A stretch of DNA of 64,000 nucleotides from DASXMT01 sp036521415 (GCA_036521415.1 DATDHU010000125.1:38627-102626), one strand, 5' to 3'; positions 8,703 through 17,595 are shown, counted from the stretch's first letter. The notes: a model not told the origin generated them from the sequence alone. Program-made: numbers and translations.

Positions 8703-9680
8703 TCACGGCACCATGACCATCTTGCCGACGACCCGCCGATCAGCCATGCGCTGCAGCGCACCGGGGAGATCGTCGAAGGGGACCCGCTCGGTCACCGCAT
8801 TGTGCAGCCCACCCTGATCGACGAGATCGGACAGGCGGGCGTGGATGTCGTCGAGCTCGGCTCGACTGAATCCGGCGGCCAACACTCCCAACAGTGCGGC
8901 GTTGGCCCATACCAACTGGTGGGTTTCGGCTCTCGGCCACGTCCCGCTGGCGAAGCCGACAGCCAGCCACCGGCCGTTCCGGGCCAACGCACCGGCCGCG
9001 TCCTCGGCCAGTGGGCCACCAACCGGGTCGTAGATCAGGTCGACGCCGTGGCCGCCGGTGAGCTCGCGCAGGGCGGGGGCCAGCGGGCCCTGGCGATGGT
9101 CCACCGTCGCCTCGGCCCCGAGCGAACGGCAGAACGAGGCGCGCTCCTCGTCGCCGACGACAGCGATGACCCGCGCCCCGAGCAGTCGCCCGAGCTGGAC
9201 GGCGGCGATCCCGCTCCCGCCGCCGGCGCCCAGTACGGCGAGCCACTCGCCACCAACCAGGTGGCCCCGGTCGACCAGCCCGATCCACGCCGTGAGGTGG
9301 GGGATCCAGAACCCGGCCGCCTCCACGTCGGCGACCCCACTGGGCACGCTGAAGACGGAGGACCCCGGGGCCAGGCATTCCTCGGCAAAGGAGCCGTACC
9401 CCTCCTGAAAGGCGGTCACAGCCATGACCCGGTCGCCGACCAGCGGGCCGATCCCGTCACCGATGGCGGTGACCACGCCCGACACCTCCTGCCCCGGTAT
9501 GAAGGGCAGCGGCGGCGTGAGCGGGTAGGTGTGACGGCACATGAGCACGTCGGGAAGACCGATGCCCGCCGCCGTGACCCGGATACGGACCTGGCCGGGC
9601 CCGGGTTCGGGCCGGTCGAGGACGACCGGGCGCAGCACCTCGATCGGCTCCCCCTTTGCCTGCACCTGCCACGCCCGCAT
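8703..9680 (-). CDS. Zinc-free MDR / NADPH:quinone oxidoreductase-like protein
   Basis: 325 residues from ATG at 9680, with a GAGGGGG site 5 bases upstream; further in-frame codons upstream are shadows of the kinase gene. N-terminal GroES-like domain starting MRAWQVQAKGEPIEVL, then a Rossmann domain with VLGAGGGSGIAAVQLGRLLGA and HGVDLIYDPVGG. No zinc-binding Cys/His set is seen, as in quinone oxidoreductase and enoyl reductase relatives. VGFASGTWPRAETHQLVWANAALLGV is typical of actinobacterial members. It could reduce an enone or enoyl intermediate. It shares about the same architecture with the protein at 12255-13328, which faces it across the divergent promoter, so the two are paralogs. 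Confidence 0.9.
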   Translation of the reverse strand: MRAWQVQAKGEPIEVLRPVVLDRPEPGPGQVRIRVTAAGIGLPDVLMCRHTYPLTPPLPFIPGQEVSGVVTAIGDGIGPLVGDRVMAVTAFQEGYGSFAEECLAPGSSVFSVPSGVADVEAAGFWIPHLTAWIGLVDRGHLVGGEWLAVLGAGGGSGIAAVQLGRLLGARVIAVVGDEERASFCRSLGAEATVDHRQGPLAPALRELTGGHGVDLIYDPVGGPLAEDAAGALARNGRWLAVGFASGTWPRAETHQLVWANAALLGVLAAGFSRAELDDIHARLSDLVDQGGLHNAVTERVPFDDLPGALQRMADRRVVGKMVMVP

Positions 9681-9747
9681 CAGCGCCCCCTCGATCGTTC
9701 CGGGGATGGCTGAGCGGCGCCGGGATGGCGGCTCGGGTCGGAACTGG

Positions 9748-10791
9748 TCATCGCGCCCCCTCGTGTTCGACGATGGTGGTTGCACTGTCGAGTAGCCGGT
9801 CGACCTGGAGCCCGAAGTACTCGTGCAACGGGTTGTCGGACTGGCCACGCTGATGCTTGACGTAGCTGCCCTCGAGCACAACGGCCAGCTTCCACCGGGC
9901 GAACACGTCGTACCAGCCGATGGCCGACGCATCGCGGCCCGATCCCCGCACGTAGCGGTCGACCAGGGTGTCCCGGTCGGGGACGTGGTCGAGGACGAAC
10001 CTCGGATCCCTCGCCCGCCCGAGCGGCATCGTTCCCTCCGGACCGGGGTGAAAGATCAGGGCCCAGGCCAGGTCGACCAGCGGGTCGCCGATCGCCGCCA
10101 TCTCCCAGTCGACGACGGCGAGCAATCGAGGTGGTGGGTCTGCGGCGAACAGGAGGTTGTCGAGCTTGTAGTCACCGTGGCAGAGGGCACTCAGCTGGGG
10201 AACGGGAAGGTGTTCCCCGAGCCAGGCGGCGATCCGATGGGCATTCGACAGGTCTCGGCCGCCGTAGCCATCAAGCTGGGCGACCCAACGGGTGAGTTGC
10301 TGGGGCAGGTAATCACCACTGCGGGCCAGGTCGCCCAGTCCGCATGCCCCCCAGTCGACGGCGTGGATCGCCACCAGGGCATCGATGAGCTCCTCGAGCG
10401 CCACTCCGTGCGTCTCGGGTGCCGCGGCCCAGCCTGCCGGCACGGTGCTCCGGATGGGCGATCCGGGGATGCGCTCCATGACGTAGAAGGGCGCCTGGAA
10501 GACGTCCACGTCCCTGCACGAGAGGACGGGCCGGGCGATCCGGACCGCCTCGTCCTTGATGGCGTCGAGGATACGGAACTCACGCAGCACGTCGTGGGCC
10601 GTGGCCGAGCTGGCGTGACGGGGAGCCCTGCGCAGCACCCAACGGCACCGACCGCGGTCGAGGGCGAACACTTCGCACGAGCCGCCCCCCCGGATCGGTT
10701 CCAGGGTGATCGGCACCGGTCCACCCAGTCGCTCGTCGAGATAGCGCTCGAGTGCCCCGGTGCCCGATGGGAGGCCGACTTCGCCCGTCAT
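9748..10791 (-). CDS. APH-fold kinase, ACAD10/11 kinase-domain-like (putative 4-hydroxyacyl-CoA kinase)
   Basis: 347 residues from ATG at 10791, overlapping the dehydrogenase stop by 4 nt (ATGA). Aminoglycoside-phosphotransferase fold: G-rich loop near residue 35, Brenner motif LCHGDYKLDNLLF with catalytic Asp207 and Asn212, and the metal-binding VVDWEMAAIGDPLVDLAW with Asp228. This form of the motif is that of the kinase domain fused to an acyl-CoA dehydrogenase in mammalian ACAD10/ACAD11 and of LvaA, which phosphorylates the 4-hydroxyl of 4-hydroxyacyl-CoA. The tight coupling to a dehydrogenase of the matching clade supports the same reaction here; substrate length is unknown. Macrolide or aminoglycoside resistance is unlikely in this context. 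Confidence 0.88.
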   Translation of the reverse strand: MTGEVGLPSGTGALERYLDERLGGPVPITLEPIRGGGSCEVFALDRGRCRWVLRRAPRHASSATAHDVLREFRILDAIKDEAVRIARPVLSCRDVDVFQAPFYVMERIPGSPIRSTVPAGWAAAPETHGVALEELIDALVAIHAVDWGACGLGDLARSGDYLPQQLTRWVAQLDGYGGRDLSNAHRIAAWLGEHLPVPQLSALCHGDYKLDNLLFAADPPPRLLAVVDWEMAAIGDPLVDLAWALIFHPGPEGTMPLGRARDPRFVLDHVPDRDTLVDRYVRGSGRDASAIGWYDVFARWKLAVVLEGSYVKHQRGQSDNPLHEYFGLQVDRLLDSATTIVEHEGAR

Positions 10792-12083
10792 GCCAGCCCC
10801 GCACCGGCACGGAGTTCGGCCCAGCGGGCCTCGGCCGCCGGCCGACGGCTGGGGATGTGTTCGGTCGGCCATCCCTCGACTGGCTGGTAGCCCTTCAACA
10901 GGGTGCGGGCCAGAACCGACTTGTGCAGCTCGTCGGGCCCGTCGCCGATCGGGCCGAAGCGGGTGGAGCGGTACCACGCCTCCACCGGCAGATCGCTCGA
11001 ATAGCCGAGCGCACCGCACACCTGGATCGTTCGGTCGAGCACGGCCAGCACCACCGTGGACACATGGGCCTTGACCATCCCGAGGTCGGCACGCACCGCC
11101 GCGGCCCCGAACTTGTCGACCTTCCATGCTGTCTGGAAGGTCAGGAGGCGGGCGGCCTGGATCTCCGTATGTGAGAGCGCCACGTAGTCCTGGATCATCT
11201 GGTGCTGGGCGAGCAGCTTGCCATGCGAGGTGCGGGAGACGGCCCGCTCGCCCATGATGTCGAGGGACCGCTGCGCCATCCCGAGCCATCGCATGGCGTG
11301 ATGGATCCGTCCACCCCCCAGGCGTTGCTGGGCGAGCACGAAGCCGTCCCCGGGTTGGCCGATCAGGTGGTCGGCCGGGACCCGGCAGTCCTGGAAGACG
11401 ATCTCGGCATGGTTCCCCGGGCGCCCGTAGGCGACATCGGGATGGGCCATCGTCCCGATGTCGCGGACGATCTCCATGCCCGGGGTCCCCGCAGGCACGA
11501 TGAAGACCGAGGCGTGGTGGTGCGGGCGGCCCTCCGGACTGGTCTCGGCGAACACCAGCACGATGTCGGCCACCGAGGCGTTGGTGATGAACCACTTGCG
11601 CCCATTGATGACCCATTCCTCGCCGTCGGCCACTGCTGTCGTGCCAATGACGGTGGGGTCCGAACCGGCAAGAAAGGGCTCGGTGAGGGCGAAGGCGCTG
11701 GATATCTCGCCACGAAGGTTGGGCCAGAGCCAGCGCTCCTTTTGGTCATCGGTCGCCCCGTGGGCCAGGAGCTCCATGTTCCCACTGTCGGGAGCCTGGA
11801 CCCCGAAGATGGTCATGGACATCATGCACCGGCCGATGATCTCCGACATCAGGGCCAACTTCAATTGCCCGAATCCGCTCCCGCCGAGCTTTGGATCGAG
11901 GAACGCACCCCACAGGCCTTGCGCCTTCACCTGTCCTTGCAGGTAGCTCTTGGCCACCCGCCATTCCTCCGGCGGCAACTCGTCGAAGATCGGCTCGAGC
12001 GGGATGAGCTCGCGGTCGATGAAGGAGCGCATCCAGTCCAGCTTCTCGGCGAACTCGGCATCCGTCTCGAAGTCCCAACCCAC
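10788..12083 (-). CDS. Acyl-CoA dehydrogenase, ACAD10/11 clade
   Basis: 431 residues, normal for a single-domain flavoprotein dehydrogenase. FALTEPFLAGSDP is the FAD/substrate-loop region, WVINGRKWFITNASVADI follows, and the C-terminal RFGPIGDGPDELHKSVLAR motif (DGPDE-L/V-H) marks the ACAD10/11 branch rather than ordinary beta-oxidation enzymes. In the known members the protein acts on a 4-phosphoacyl-CoA, eliminating phosphate to leave a 2-enoyl-CoA. It is the first gene of the minus-strand operon and overlaps the kinase gene by 4 nt. A palindromic operator candidate lies 22-40 bases upstream of its ATG, so the operon is probably under repressor control. Confidence 0.9.
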   Translation of the reverse strand: MGWDFETDAEFAEKLDWMRSFIDRELIPLEPIFDELPPEEWRVAKSYLQGQVKAQGLWGAFLDPKLGGSGFGQLKLALMSEIIGRCMMSMTIFGVQAPDSGNMELLAHGATDDQKERWLWPNLRGEISSAFALTEPFLAGSDPTVIGTTAVADGEEWVINGRKWFITNASVADIVLVFAETSPEGRPHHHASVFIVPAGTPGMEIVRDIGTMAHPDVAYGRPGNHAEIVFQDCRVPADHLIGQPGDGFVLAQQRLGGGRIHHAMRWLGMAQRSLDIMGERAVSRTSHGKLLAQHQMIQDYVALSHTEIQAARLLTFQTAWKVDKFGAAAVRADLGMVKAHVSTVVLAVLDRTIQVCGALGYSSDLPVEAWYRSTRFGPIGDGPDELHKSVLARTLLKGYQPVEGWPTEHIPSRRPAAEARWAELRAGAGLA

Positions 12084-12104
12084 TGTGTCCTGGCCTCCTC
12101 CGGT

Positions 12105-12123
12105 CGGATTACACCGTAATCCG
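12105..12123. promoter_or_regulatory. Perfect palindrome, operator candidate
   Basis: CGGATTAC-ACC-GTAATCCG: two perfect 8-base half sites with a 3-base spacer, in the 171-base gap between the divergent dehydrogenase (minus) and oxidoreductase (plus) genes. The size and symmetry suit a TetR-type dimer. No regulator gene is adjacent; the nearest TetR genes in the window are more than 25 kb away. Confidence 0.65.
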
Positions 12124-12254
12124 GATACCGAAGCGGCGGCAAGTGACCGGCGCCCGACACGGCCCAGGGCGCACGGGGCGCCGATCGGGCCTCCTGGTTA
12201 GGGTGTCTGAAGCCGTAGCCCACTCGATGATTGGCAGAGAGGCTGACTACCCAG

Positions 12255-13328
12255 ATGAGCACTTCCGTCGACACTCCCGGCGTGCGGGCATGGCAGGTGA
12301 CCAGGTACGGCCGCCCGACCGAGGCACTCGAGTTCACGACCGTGCCCTCACCTCGGGCCGGGCCGCTCGAGATCCTGGTCCGTACCTCGAGCTCGGTCTG
12401 CAACTACAACGAGGTAGACGGCTGTCACGGCCGGTACCTCACCATCAACCCGCCGCTGCCCTACACCCTGGGCATGGAGTTCGTCGGCGAGGTCATCGAT
12501 GCCGGCCCCGGGGCCGAGGCATGGGTCGGGCGCCGGGTCATGGGCACGGGCGCCGGGGCGATCGGCGCCCACGCCGAGCAGGTCGTGGGCCCGGCCGAGA
12601 TGGCGTTCGACGTTCCGCCCGAGCTCAGCGACATCGAAGCGGCCGCGTTCTACTACCCCTTCCATCTCGCCCACCTCGGCCTGCACGAGCGGGGCGGGTT
12701 GCAAGAGGGCGAGACCGTGCTGGTGCACGCGGCCGCCGGAGGGGTCGGGTCGGCAGCCGTACAGCTGGCCGTGGCCGCCGGCGCCCGGGTCGTCGCCACC
12801 GCGGGGGGAAGTGAGAAGCTGGAGGTCGCCCGCAGCCTTGGCGCCGAGGTGGCCATCGACTATCGCGGCGGCGGGTTCGCCGCAGCCGTGCTGGATGCAA
12901 CCGCGGGACGCGGCGTTGATATGTGCTTCGACGGCGTCGGGGGCGAGGTGACGACCGAGTCGCTCCGATGCCTGGCCCGCAACGGCCGCCACCTGGTCGT
13001 CGGGTTCGCCAGCGGTATCGAAGCCGAGGAGACGCCGATGGTGTCCGGACGGACGCTGTGCTTCGGCAACATCTCGCTGATGGGCGTCCTACTGGCCTAC
13101 CTGGATTCCCAGCTGGTGCCGCCCGGATCGGGATTCAACCCGACCCCTCGCGCAGTGGGCGACCAGGTGCACGCCCATCTGATCGAGCTCCTCCGGGCCG
13201 GGCGCATACGGCCGGTGGTCGGCAAGACCGTTCCCTTCGAGGAGCTCCCTGCGGCCCTCGAGCAGATGGAGGACCGTTCGACCATCGGGCGGGTGGTGGT
13301 GCAGATCGGGCCACCGGCGAGCGCGTGA
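12255..13328 (+). CDS. Zinc-free MDR / NADPH:quinone oxidoreductase-like protein
   Basis: 357 residues from the ATG at 12255; a TTG at 12231 is in frame but lies on the GAGAGG that could serve as ribosome site. GroES-like N-terminal domain (VRAWQVTRYGRPTEALEF, PYTLGMEFVGEV), then HAAAGGVGSAAVQLAVAAGA for NADP binding and GRGVDMCFDGVGGEVT. No zinc ligands. VGFASGIEAEETPMVSGRTL parallels the paralog at 8703-9680. It overlaps the NUDIX gene by 4 nt (GTGA). Likely reduces a quinone, enone or enoyl compound; a detoxifying role for reactive enones is possible. Divergent from the kinase/dehydrogenase operon, with which it may share the 12105 palindrome. Confidence 0.9.
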   Translation: MSTSVDTPGVRAWQVTRYGRPTEALEFTTVPSPRAGPLEILVRTSSSVCNYNEVDGCHGRYLTINPPLPYTLGMEFVGEVIDAGPGAEAWVGRRVMGTGAGAIGAHAEQVVGPAEMAFDVPPELSDIEAAAFYYPFHLAHLGLHERGGLQEGETVLVHAAAGGVGSAAVQLAVAAGARVVATAGGSEKLEVARSLGAEVAIDYRGGGFAAAVLDATAGRGVDMCFDGVGGEVTTESLRCLARNGRHLVVGFASGIEAEETPMVSGRTLCFGNISLMGVLLAYLDSQLVPPGSGFNPTPRAVGDQVHAHLIELLRAGRIRPVVGKTVPFEELPAALEQMEDRSTIGRVVVQIGPPASA

Positions 13329-13996
13329 CCGACGAGCTCGCACCCGAGACGCCTGCTCCGGCCATCCCGGCGGCGACCGTCGTGCTCGTCCGCGATGGCG
13401 GCGGCGGGATCGAGGCACTCATGCTCCATCGCAATCCGCGCATCGGGTTCGGGGGCATGTGGGTCTTTCCCGGTGGACGCATCGAGGCGGCCGACAGCGA
13501 ACGGGGCGACAGGGCTCGGATGGCGGCGGCACGAGAGGTGGCGGAAGAGACCGGCGTCATCGTCGACCCCGACCTTCTCGTCCCCTATGCCCATTGGTCG
13601 CCGCCCCTGTTGACCCCCAAGCGGTTCGACACCACCTTCTTCGTCGCCGCCGCGCCGGGCCACGTGGTCGCCATCGACGGACAGGAGATCCACGACCATG
13701 TCTGGGCGCGTCCCTCCGACTTCCTTGCTCGACACGGCGCCGGGGAGGTGGGGCTGGTCCCGCCGACCTGGATGACACTGCATCGCCTGGCTCCCTTTGC
13801 GACGGTGGCCGAGGTCCTCGCCGACGCCCGGGTTGGCGAGGTCGAGACGTTCGTCACCCACCTGGCCGAGGCCGAGGATCACCTGGTGGCCGTTTGGCAC
13901 GGCGACGCCGCATACGATGGGAGCCCGCTCGACACCCTCGGCGGGCGTCACCGCCTCCACATGATGCAGGGTGGGTGGCGATACGAGCGCAGTTGA
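13325..13996 (+). CDS. NUDIX hydrolase
   Basis: 223 residues from GTG at 13325, overlapping the preceding stop (GTGA). N-terminal strand PAATVVLVRDG, then LHRNPRIGFGGMWVFPGGRIEAAD and REVAEETGV at about residues 70-78: the NUDIX box is present but with an extra segment between its Gly and the REVAEETG helix, as in NUDT19/CoA-pyrophosphatase-like proteins. LTPKRFDTTFFVA is also typical of that group. It may hydrolyse CoA esters or another nucleoside diphosphate derivative; coupling to an oxidoreductase in a CoA-rich locus favours a CoA-related substrate (inference). Confidence 0.87.
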   Translation: MTDELAPETPAPAIPAATVVLVRDGGGGIEALMLHRNPRIGFGGMWVFPGGRIEAADSERGDRARMAAAREVAEETGVIVDPDLLVPYAHWSPPLLTPKRFDTTFFVAAAPGHVVAIDGQEIHDHVWARPSDFLARHGAGEVGLVPPTWMTLHRLAPFATVAEVLADARVGEVETFVTHLAEAEDHLVAVWHGDAAYDGSPLDTLGGRHRLHMMQGGWRYERS

Positions 13997-14075
13997 CCCG
14001 CTCGACCCGTTGCCGTCCCAGCCGTGGCACTGCTTCTCCAGGAACCTCTCGTCAGTTGGGAGGAGACGGCGGGTC

Positions 14076-14795
14076 TCAATCCGGCGGACGGCCGATGGCG
14101 TGGATAACCTGGCCGGTAACGGTACGGGAGAGGTCCGAGGCCAAGAAGAGCCCGGCGTCAGCCACTGCCTCAGCGGTCGGAAGGCCTCGATCGACGATGG
14201 GCTGGAGCAGGTCGGGGGGCAACTCCCTCATCATGTCGGTGATCGCACCCGGAGCGAGGGCATTCACCCTGATCCCGAAGGGAGCGAGCTCCTTCGCCCA
14301 GGTCAACGTGAGCCCGACCAGGCCCGCCTTGGAGGCAGCGTAGGAGGAGAACCCAACCATGCCATGGGTCCCCGCCGTCGATGTCACGTTGATGATGACT
14401 CCCCCGCCGTTCGCCTTCATCCCGGGGATCACGGCTCGAGCGACGTACAGCGGGCCGGACAGGTTGACCTCGAGCACACGATCCCAATCCTCGTCGACCA
14501 CGCGGGTGACGGCATCCCGAGAGGAGATACCGGCGTTGTTGACCAGCACGGCCGGGGCGCCCCACTCTTCGTTCACCCGGGCGACAAGCGCGTCACAGGC
14601 TGCGCGGTCCGAGATGTCGGCGCCGACGGCGAGTGCGCCGGGGATCGTCTCCGCAACCGACGCAGCATCGGCCTCTCGTCTCCCGTGCACCACCACCCGG
14701 GCCCCTTCGGCGGCAAACCGACCAGCCATGGCCCGGCCGATTCCCCGGGTCGACCCGGTGATGACCACGATCTTCCCTTCCATGAGTGGGTCCAT
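14076..14795 (-). CDS. SDR family oxidoreductase, FabG-like
   Basis: 239 residues from the ATG at 14795; a second ATG four codons later is an equally possible start, since neither has a clear ribosome site. Motifs: ITGSTRGIGRAMA, VVVHGRREADA (Arg suggests NADPH), VNNAGISSRD, catalytic Ser in NVTSTAGT, Tyr/Lys in YAASK, and APGAITDMM. The C-terminus SRTVTGQVIHAIGRPPD is a variant of the usual FabG ending. Likely a 3-ketoacyl or alcohol/ketone reductase. Divergent from the P450 gene that begins 188 bases away; convergent with the NUDIX gene across an 79-base gap without obvious hairpin. Confidence 0.88.
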   Translation of the reverse strand: MDPLMEGKIVVITGSTRGIGRAMAGRFAAEGARVVVHGRREADAASVAETIPGALAVGADISDRAACDALVARVNEEWGAPAVLVNNAGISSRDAVTRVVDEDWDRVLEVNLSGPLYVARAVIPGMKANGGGVIINVTSTAGTHGMVGFSSYAASKAGLVGLTLTWAKELAPFGIRVNALAPGAITDMMRELPPDLLQPIVDRGLPTAEAVADAGLFLASDLSRTVTGQVIHAIGRPPD

Positions 14796-14983
14796 GCGCC
14801 GTCAACGGTACTCGGTGACTCGACCCGAACTGTGAACGTGGCTTGCCCCTACGGCTCTCCTGTCGAGCTCGCCCGCCTTACCCTCCGGCCATTGCCCCCG
14901 GTCCGGTGCGGACGTACGCTGGCCGACAGGCAGAGACGACGTCAGCGGCGCCAGAAGCGGGGCCTGCGAGCGAGGGGGTCGAC

Positions 14984-16183
14984 GTGGACCATGTGACCAG
15001 TGAGATCTATTACGACCCCTACGACTTCGAGATAGATGCTGACCCGTATCCCGTCTGGAAGCGTCTCCGCGACGAGGCTCCTCTGTACCGGAACGAAAGG
15101 TACGGATTCGTCGCACTGAGCCGGTTCGACGATGTGGAGCGCTGTTCGGCTGACTGGAGGACATACATCTCGGGTAAGGGCTCCGTCCTCGAAATGATCG
15201 CCAACGAGATCGAGATTCCGCCGGGGAGCATCCTCTTCGAGGACCCGCCCGCCCATGACATGCACCGCAGCTTGCTGAGCCGGGTCTTCACCCCCCGCCG
15301 GATGCTGGCCATCGAACCCCAGGTGCGAGCGTTCTGCGCCCGTAGCCTGGATCCATTGGTTGACGCGGGGGGTTTCGACTTCGTGTCCGATCTCGGAGCA
15401 CAGATGCCCATGCGGACGATCGGCATGTTGCTCGGCATCCCCGAGGACGACCAAGAGGAGATCCGGGATCGGCTCGACGAGGGCATGCTTCTCAGGGAGG
15501 ACGCCCCGCCCGATCCCGAGGCCAGCTCCTCAGTCGTGTCCGGTGACGTCTTTGGCCAGTACATCGACTGGCGGGCCAAGCACCCCTCCGACGATCTGAT
15601 GACGGACCTGTTGAACGCCGAGTTCGAGGACGACACGGGCACCGTCCGCAAGCTGCGACGCGACGAAATACTGGGCTACGTCGGCTTGATCGCCGGGGCC
15701 GGCAATGAGACGACGACCCGTCTCATCGGCTGGATGGGAAAGGTGTTGGCCGAGCATCCAGACCAGCGCCATGACCTGGTACAGGACCCGACGCTCATCC
15801 CGGGGGCCATCGAGGAGCTGCTGCGGTACGAGGCTCCGTCGCCGGTGCAGGCCCGCTACGTCACCCGGGACGTCGAGCACTACGGGACGACCGTGGAGGA
15901 GGGGAGCATCATGGTCTTGCTCACGGCCTCGGCCAACCGCGACGATCGCAAGTTCGATGAGCCCGACCGTTTCGACATCAGGCGCGACATCGGCCACCAC
16001 CTCACCTTCGGCTACGGGATTCACTTCTGCCTCGGGAGCCATCTGGCCCGCCTCGAGGGCCGGATTGCCCTGGAAGAGGTGCTCAAACGCTTCCCGGCCT
16101 GGGACGTCGATTGGGATGCGGCGAAGCGGGCACATACGTCGACCGTGCGCGGCTGGGAGCGATTGCCGGTGAGAACGGCCTAG
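14984..16183 (+). CDS. Cytochrome P450
   Basis: 399 residues from GTG at 14984, preceded by GAGGGGG; the open frame to 14843 encodes a low-complexity stretch unlike a P450 N-terminus. The sequence begins at the typical YDPYDFEIDADPYPVWKRL. I-helix AGAGNETTT near residue 240, K-helix ELLR, PERF-type segment DEPDRFDIRR, and heme loop FGYGIHFCLG with Cys at about 349. The group resembles actinobacterial CYPs that hydroxylate lipids and terpenes; the substrate is unknown. It ends one base before the convergent CoA-transferase stop codon. Confidence 0.95.
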   Translation: MDHVTSEIYYDPYDFEIDADPYPVWKRLRDEAPLYRNERYGFVALSRFDDVERCSADWRTYISGKGSVLEMIANEIEIPPGSILFEDPPAHDMHRSLLSRVFTPRRMLAIEPQVRAFCARSLDPLVDAGGFDFVSDLGAQMPMRTIGMLLGIPEDDQEEIRDRLDEGMLLREDAPPDPEASSSVVSGDVFGQYIDWRAKHPSDDLMTDLLNAEFEDDTGTVRKLRRDEILGYVGLIAGAGNETTTRLIGWMGKVLAEHPDQRHDLVQDPTLIPGAIEELLRYEAPSPVQARYVTRDVEHYGTTVEEGSIMVLLTASANRDDRKFDEPDRFDIRRDIGHHLTFGYGIHFCLGSHLARLEGRIALEEVLKRFPAWDVDWDAAKRAHTSTVRGWERLPVRTA

Positions 16184-16184
16184 C

Positions 16185-17414
16185 TCAGGTGACGGCGCCG
16201 TCGATCTTGAGCTGGATGATGTCCTCTTCGGCCCACCCGATCTCGCGCAAGATCTCATCAGTGTGCTCGGCGAACTGCGGCGCCCTGGTGATCGTGGGCG
16301 GCGTCTCGTCGAACTGCACCGGATTGGCCACCAGCCGTCTCTTTGTCCCGTCGGTGTCGGTGACCTCGAGCACATAGCCGTTGGCCAGGACCTGTGGGTC
16401 CTCGGCCAGTTCCAATGGCGTCTGATTGGGAGCCCATTGTCCGGCCAGGGTCTCAAAGCGCTTGACCCATTCGGCAAAGGGCCGAGCGGCAATCTGCTCG
16501 GCGACCAACCGGCCGGCCTCGTCGGCGTGCTTCATCAGCTTCTCGGCCGAGTCGAATCGCTCGTCGTCGATCAGCTCGGGGACGCCCAGGTGTTGGCAGA
16601 GATCAGCCCAGTAGCGACCGGGCTGGAGCATCGTGAGATTGATCCATCGCCCGTCGGACGTCCTGAAGTTTCCGATCGTCGGGTTCACGGGCATATTGGG
16701 CGGCGCATCCAGCGGAGGAACCGGCAGGTCCTTGTCAAGGAGCATGGCGATGTTCACCGATAGTCCCATGGCCCAGATCCCCACGCTCATGAGCGAGACG
16801 TCGACGACCGACGGCTCGCCGGTGCGATCGCGGGCCAACAGGGCGGCGGCGATCCCACCGGCGATGGTCATGCCCCCGATCGAGTCCCCGTAGGCACCGG
16901 CCGGCATGCCGATGACCCGGCCGGCGTCCGGTGGCGTCGCCCCCATGGCACTCCCCGAGCGCGACCAGAAGGTCGCCGAGTCGTAACCGCCGCGCTCGGC
17001 GTCCGGGCCGCGTTGTCCGTGTGCGCTGCCCCGCACGTAGATGATCGAGGGATTGACGGCCCGGATATCGTCGACGTCGATCCGGAGGCGCCGCCGGGCA
17101 TCGGGGAGGAAGTTCACAACGAAGACGTCGCTGCGCTTGACCAGCTCGTAGAGAACGCTGCGCCCGCCCTCGGTCTCGAGCGCCAGTCCCATGCTCCGCT
17201 TGCCCCGGTTCGGGTGCTCCATCAGGGGCTGGAACGAGCCGGCGCCAGCCCCACCGGTACCCAGGCGCAGGCCGCGTTGGGCGTCCCCGGTGACGGCGTG
17301 CTCCACCTTGATGACGTCGGCGCCCCAGTCGGCCAGGACTGCGCCCGCTGATGGCGTGAAGGTGAACTGGGCCACCTCCAGGATGCGGATTCCCGTCATA
17401 GGCTGTGCCGGCAT
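16185..17414 (-). CDS. Family III CoA transferase (CaiB/BaiF)
   Basis: 409 residues from ATG at 17414, placed 6 bases after GAGGAGG; a TTG two codons upstream sits too close to that site. The N-terminal ILEVAQFTFTPSAGAVLADWGADVIKVE-type segment and AGAYGDSIGGMTIAGGIAAAL identify the family, with catalytic Asp at about 177 (YGD). These enzymes move CoA from a donor thioester to an acid by way of an aspartyl-CoA anhydride. Last gene of a minus-strand series running from the amidohydrolase at 20996 through a P450 and an SDR. It could activate the acid that the amidohydrolase or P450 generates (inference). Confidence 0.92.
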   Translation of the reverse strand: MPAQPMTGIRILEVAQFTFTPSAGAVLADWGADVIKVEHAVTGDAQRGLRLGTGGAGAGSFQPLMEHPNRGKRSMGLALETEGGRSVLYELVKRSDVFVVNFLPDARRRLRIDVDDIRAVNPSIIYVRGSAHGQRGPDAERGGYDSATFWSRSGSAMGATPPDAGRVIGMPAGAYGDSIGGMTIAGGIAAALLARDRTGEPSVVDVSLMSVGIWAMGLSVNIAMLLDKDLPVPPLDAPPNMPVNPTIGNFRTSDGRWINLTMLQPGRYWADLCQHLGVPELIDDERFDSAEKLMKHADEAGRLVAEQIAARPFAEWVKRFETLAGQWAPNQTPLELAEDPQVLANGYVLEVTDTDGTKRRLVANPVQFDETPPTITRAPQFAEHTDEILREIGWAEEDIIQLKIDGAVT

Positions 17415-17573
17415 GGTCAACCTCCTCGGATCGGCATCAACAACCGGGACCGAGCGTCACCAACCCATCGGCCACCCGGCTACCAGACGAGCTGCAGGTT
17501 CTCTACCGAGCGCAGACCGCCAGCCACGTCAGGCACCCCCTCTTTCGACGTCGTCCATGCCCACGACACGGAA

Positions 17574-17595
17574 TCAGAACCAGTCAGAATCTATA
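17574..17595 (-). promoter_or_regulatory. Possible promoter region with direct repeat, upstream of CoA transferase
   Basis: The 216-base gap before the CoA-transferase gene holds TCAGAA twice (17574 and 17584, 10 bases apart, one helical turn) next to TATAGA on the minus strand (17590-17595), the only AT-rich spot in the gap. A -10 element with an adjacent activator or repressor site is plausible, but no good -35 is visible. Confidence 0.3.

Noticed and set aside
8421..9713. Open frame of about 430 codons on the plus strand
   Set aside because: Antisense to two oxidoreductase genes with complete motifs; its own translation has no recognisable fold.
10792..11616. Long N-terminal extension of the kinase frame
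   Set aside because: The frame stays open upstream of ATG 10791 but lies wholly inside the dehydrogenase gene; the ATGA overlap and the kinase motifs mark 10791 as start.
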